DNA from: Paenibacillus sp.
Lineage (GTDB): Bacteria > Bacillota > Bacilli > Paenibacillales > Paenibacillaceae
Length of the DNA stretch: 64,000 bases
Assembly (NCBI GenBank): GCA_023512345.1
Contig: JAILZT010000010.1
Location: 62,001-126,000, forward strand
Reading direction: 5' to 3'
Part shown: one piece after another, positions 61,272 through 64,000 of the stretch
Position numbering within the stretch: position 1 is the first letter of the stretch
Layout of the letters: each line of letters starts with the position of its first letter
Notes under the pieces: model-generated
Databases searched by the model: none
What the model was told of the DNA's origin: nothing
Seen by the model: only the letters and a program-made list of their open reading frames with translations
Translations under genes and position numbers: made by a program

Positions 61272-62546
61272 ATGGGAAATCATTTTCCTGTAAATTTTCT
61301 GTGGGGTTCTTCAACAGCAGCTTATCAAGTAGAAGGCAATAATATGAACAGTGATTTTTGGGCGGAGGAGCATGCGGAGGGATCACCTTACCTGGATAAA
61401 TCCGGGGATACCATCGATCATTATCGTTTGTACCGGAAAGACATAGCATTAATGGCGAGCATGGGATTAAAGGCATACCGATTTTCTCTGGAATGGGCCA
61501 GAATTGAACCGGAAGCCGGGCACTTCTCGCAGTCCGCAATCGAACATTACCGCGATGTTCTGGAAGCCTGTCATGAATATGGACTTACACCAATCGTAGC
61601 GCTGCATCATTTCTCCTCTCCGAAGTGGTTAATGAGGCTGGGAGGGTGGGCAAGTCCGATGATTCCGGAGCTGTATTCAGCCTATTGCGAGGTAGTCATA
61701 CGTGAGCTTGGCCATTTGATCCCCTACGTCCTGACATTTAATGAAGTGAACCTTCCTATTATGCTTCGGCAAGCTTTTTCAAGTATCGGTGTAATTCCAC
61801 CTGTCGGAATCGATGCTGCAGCTTGGGCCGCCCCTAAATGGAGAGAATCGGCTGCGCAGCTTTGCGGGACAACTGTGGATCAATACTTTACATTTCACAT
61901 GATTTCCGACGAAGCAAGCATCGCCATACTTAAAGCGGCGCATCGCAAAGGACGGGAGACGATAAAGCGTATCAGGCCAGAAATACAGGTAGGCTTGTCC
62001 ATGGCGTTAAGTGACTTCCAATCCATCTCTGGCGGTGAAGCGATTGCTGAACGTAAATGGAAAGATAACTTCGGAGAATATGCCGAGTTGGTACAAGAAG
62101 ACGACTTCTTCGGACTCCAAAATTACACAAGAGAAGTCTACGGCCCAAATGGTTTGGTCAAGCCCTCACAAGATGCAGAGCTAACGCAAATGAAATACGA
62201 GTTCTACCCTGAGGCGCTGGAAAACGTTATTCAAAAGGTGGCCAAGGAGATTCATATACCTATTATTATTACGGAGCATGGAATCGCAACGGATAATGAC
62301 AGTCGCCGCGTGGAGTTCATCCGCAGAGGTCTGGAAGGGGTACAGGACTGTTTAACCAAAGGCATTGACATCAGGGGCTATATGCATTGGTCTACCTTCG
62401 ACAACTTCGAATGGAATTCCGGATATTCAATGTCATTTGGAATCATCGGAGTGGATCGAACCACTCAGGAACGTAATGTGAAGGACAGTGGTTATTATTT
62501 GGGGAACATCGCGAAAGCAAATACTCTTGTAAATGTAGATAACTAA
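61272..62546 (+). CDS. GH1 beta-glycosidase
   Basis: A 424-residue cytosolic GH1 enzyme. FLWGSSTAAYQVEGN at the N-terminus, acid/base motif TFNEVN (usual TFNEPN) and nucleophile motif IIITEHGIA (usual ITENG), so both catalytic Glu are kept while neighbours are changed. AGGAG at 61257-61261 leads ATG 61272 (GTG 61269 also possible). It should hydrolyse the sugar brought in by the symporter. Not a typical 6-phospho enzyme by context, since no PTS is present. Confidence 0.88.
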   Translation: MGNHFPVNFLWGSSTAAYQVEGNNMNSDFWAEEHAEGSPYLDKSGDTIDHYRLYRKDIALMASMGLKAYRFSLEWARIEPEAGHFSQSAIEHYRDVLEACHEYGLTPIVALHHFSSPKWLMRLGGWASPMIPELYSAYCEVVIRELGHLIPYVLTFNEVNLPIMLRQAFSSIGVIPPVGIDAAAWAAPKWRESAAQLCGTTVDQYFTFHMISDEASIAILKAAHRKGRETIKRIRPEIQVGLSMALSDFQSISGGEAIAERKWKDNFGEYAELVQEDDFFGLQNYTREVYGPNGLVKPSQDAELTQMKYEFYPEALENVIQKVAKEIHIPIIITEHGIATDNDSRRVEFIRRGLEGVQDCLTKGIDIRGYMHWSTFDNFEWNSGYSMSFGIIGVDRTTQERNVKDSGYYLGNIAKANTLVNVDN

Positions 62547-62562
62547 TTTCATATTCAAAACA

Positions 62563-62602
62563 TAGTAGCGTGCTTCCGGTTAGTGGGACTCGCTACTTTT
62601 TG
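62563..62602 (+). terminator. Terminator after the GH1 gene
   Basis: AGTAGCG and CGCTACT arms followed by TTTTTG. The 73-codon frame that begins within it (62570-62791) is not supported. Confidence 0.75.
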
Positions 62603-62793
62603 TGTTCCTTGCACAAGCAGGGCTTATTACCTATGATTTCAGCACATGGGTTCCTGCTTGAGATAGAGCTATCCTTGGAAGACAGAACCGGATTGCATGA
62701 GCTGGTAGGACTTGATAGACTTAACAAATCGGAAGGAATATCCTATTCCACCGAATGTGAGTCTATTATAGAAGGAAAGTATGAGGGATGACG

Positions 62794-63594
62794 ATGAATA
62801 TGTTGCTATTGTGGCCCGATGGGGCTCCGGGAGCGGAAGGCGTAAGTGATGAGGACAGCCCCGCGATTGAACCTTTTTTGGTAGAAGGAAATGGCAATGC
62901 CGCAGTAATCATTTGTCCGGGTGGCGCTTATGGGATGCGCGCAGATCATGAAGGAGAACCTGTCGCAAGATGGTTGAACACGCTTGGTATTTCTGCATTT
63001 GTACTTCGCTACCGTGTAGCCCCCTATCGTTATCCTCGTGCTTTACAGGATGCTCAGCGGGCCATTCGTACGGTTCGGCATCATTCCGAAAAATTCCGAG
63101 TAGATAAAGAAAGAATAGGGATCCTGGGATTCTCAGCTGGAGGGCACCTGGCTTCTGCTGCTGGTGTTTTATTTGACAAAGGTAACGTTGATGAAGCTGA
63201 TCCCATCGAGCATGAATCCAGCCGTCCAAGTGCTTTGATTCTATGTTACCCTGTAATCTCGATGCAGGATGAATTTGGACATCAGGGTTCCAAAGAAAAT
63301 CTGCTGGGCATTAATCCGGAAGAAAGACTTGTTAATCTTTTAAGTAGTGAGCTGCAGGTGGGAGCTGATACACCACCCGTCTTTTTATGGCACACCTCTG
63401 ATGATGAAGCGGTCCCGGTGGAGAATAGTCTTCTTTTTGCAGCTGCATTAAAACGCCATTCTATTCCGTTTGATCTCCACGTATATGCGCATGGATATCA
63501 TGGATTAGGACTCGCCGGAGAGGATAGTCATGTTAAAGGTTGGACCGATGCTTGTGCATCGTGGCTGCGATTGAATCATTTCACCAAAAAATAA
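62794..63594 (+). CDS. Alpha/beta-hydrolase esterase (BD-FAE/acetyl-xylan-esterase-like)
   Basis: A 266-residue serine hydrolase. Oxyanion loop ICPGGAYGM, nucleophile elbow GILGFSAGGHLAS, Asp in WHTSDDEAVPVENS and His in YAHGYHGLGL. Similar enzymes remove acetyl or feruloyl groups from plant glycans. No signal peptide, so it acts on imported sugars. GAGGG at 62783-62787 favours ATG 62794 over 62788. It follows the GH1 gene after a terminator. Confidence 0.85.
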   Translation: MNMLLLWPDGAPGAEGVSDEDSPAIEPFLVEGNGNAAVIICPGGAYGMRADHEGEPVARWLNTLGISAFVLRYRVAPYRYPRALQDAQRAIRTVRHHSEKFRVDKERIGILGFSAGGHLASAAGVLFDKGNVDEADPIEHESSRPSALILCYPVISMQDEFGHQGSKENLLGINPEERLVNLLSSELQVGADTPPVFLWHTSDDEAVPVENSLLFAAALKRHSIPFDLHVYAHGYHGLGLAGEDSHVKGWTDACASWLRLNHFTKK

Positions 63595-63596
63595 GA

Positions 63597-63672
63597 TGTG
63601 ACATTTGTCACAAATGATTGGTTTTTAATGTGACTGGAATCACTAAACGGCTGATCCCTCTGCTTCTATACT
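63597..63672 (+). promoter_or_regulatory. Two FNR boxes and promoter of hmp
   Basis: TGTGACATTTGTCACA (63597-63612) is a perfect box; TGTGACTGGAATCACT (63629-63644) has one end mismatch. TATACT (63667-63672) starts 30.5 bases from the second box centre, as at fnr. Confidence 0.75.
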
Positions 63673-63712
63673 TAAAGTCAGGTTAAACGATAAAAGCAGC
63701 GGGGGGATTCGT

Positions 63713-64000
63713 ATGTTAAGTGAAACAACGATCAATATCATTAAATCCACAGTGCCAGTTCTAGAGATCCATGGTACGGCTATCACAACAAAATTCTATC
63801 AAATGTTGTTTACAAATCATCCAGAGCTTTTAAATATCTTTAATCATGCGAATCAAAAACAGGGAAGACAGCAAGCAGCATTGGCTAATGCTGTTTATGC
63901 CGCCGCCCAATATATTGACCGTCTGGAGGAAATTCTGCCTGTTGTTAAGCAGATCGCACACAAGCATCGTAGTCTCGGTATTCAGGCAGAGCATTATCCA
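63713..64000 (+). CDS. hmp: Flavohemoglobin, partial at window edge
   Basis: The first 96 codons of a globin-type protein run off the right edge. The start MLSETTINIIKSTVPVLEIH, then FYQMLFTNHPELLNIFNHAN (distal Phe/Tyr-Gln region of bacterial globins) and KQIAHKHRSLGIQAEHYP with the proximal His match Hmp, which oxidises NO to nitrate. GGGGGGA precedes ATG 63713. The FAD/NAD half lies outside, so a single-domain globin cannot be excluded. FNR boxes upstream fit the family's control. Confidence 0.88.
   Translation, partial: MLSETTINIIKSTVPVLEIHGTAITTKFYQMLFTNHPELLNIFNHANQKQGRQQAALANAVYAAAQYIDRLEEILPVVKQIAHKHRSLGIQAEHYP

Noticed and set aside
62570..62791. 73-codon ORF before the esterase gene
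   Set aside because: It begins inside the GH1 terminator hairpin, has no ribosome site and resembles nothing known to me.

Overview
The window looks like a chromosomal segment of a Paenibacillus-type Gram-positive bacterium. The evidence is SLH-anchored surface enzymes, lipoprotein solute-binding proteins with LplB/LplC-type permeases, a YesM/YesN-type two-component system, AGGAGG-type ribosome binding sites, CcpA cre-like sites, and a B. subtilis-type FNR with a C-terminal cysteine cluster. I see no rRNA, tRNA, CRISPR array, prophage or intact insertion sequence. The only mobile-element trace is a decayed ISL3-type transposase near 5 kb.

Layout. (1) 0.2-4.9 kb: sucrose module with a LacI-type regulator, sucrose-6-phosphate hydrolase (GH32) and a sucrose PTS EIIBCA; two identical operators lie 63 bp apart. 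(2) 4.9-6.7 kb: transposase remnant and a secreted endo-arabinanase behind a consensus cre site. (3) 6.7-24.2 kb: alpha-glucan island. It holds a two-component system, two near-duplicate solute-binding lipoproteins, an SLH-anchored amylase/pullulanase-like GH13, a LacI regulator, a cytosolic GH13, two ABC permeases and a GH31 glucosidase. A four-half-site operator of identical geometry precedes both the first binding-protein gene and the permease operon. No ATPase is present, so a shared MsmX-like ATPase elsewhere is inferred. (4) 24.2-35.1 kb: mixed housekeeping genes, including a NIF3-like protein, a nitrilase-like protein paired with an unknown, DNA alkylation repair, a phosphoesterase lipoprotein, RNase H, Ung, an AI-2E-family permease and a stress protein. 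(5) 35.1-39 kb: fructose operon fruR-fruK-EIIBC-EIIA with promoter, cre-like site and repeated operators. (6) 39-53.5 kb: a Crp-like regulator, a YitT-family gene behind a structured leader with two tiny Arg-rich ORFs, an AIM24-family protein, UppP, a cobalamin riboswitch before metE, MsrAB and several small or unknown genes. Intergenic palindromic repeats lie here. (7) 52-58.5 kb and the right edge: an oxygen/NO/nitrite cluster (scdA-like, nirBDC, fnr, start of hmp). Each transcription unit carries a TGTGA-N6-TCACA box. (8) 58.6-63.6 kb: AraC regulator, GPH-family sugar symporter, GH1 glycosidase and an alpha/beta esterase, a glycoside-utilisation cassette.

How it works together: inferred from context, the surface GH13 cuts alpha-glucans, the binding proteins and permeases import oligosaccharides, and the cytosolic GH13 and GH31 finish them; the two-component system is the best candidate to read the duplicated operators. 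The FNR cluster couples low oxygen to nitrite reduction and NO repair. All coordinates, motif spacings and residue numbers were counted by eye, and no database search was possible.
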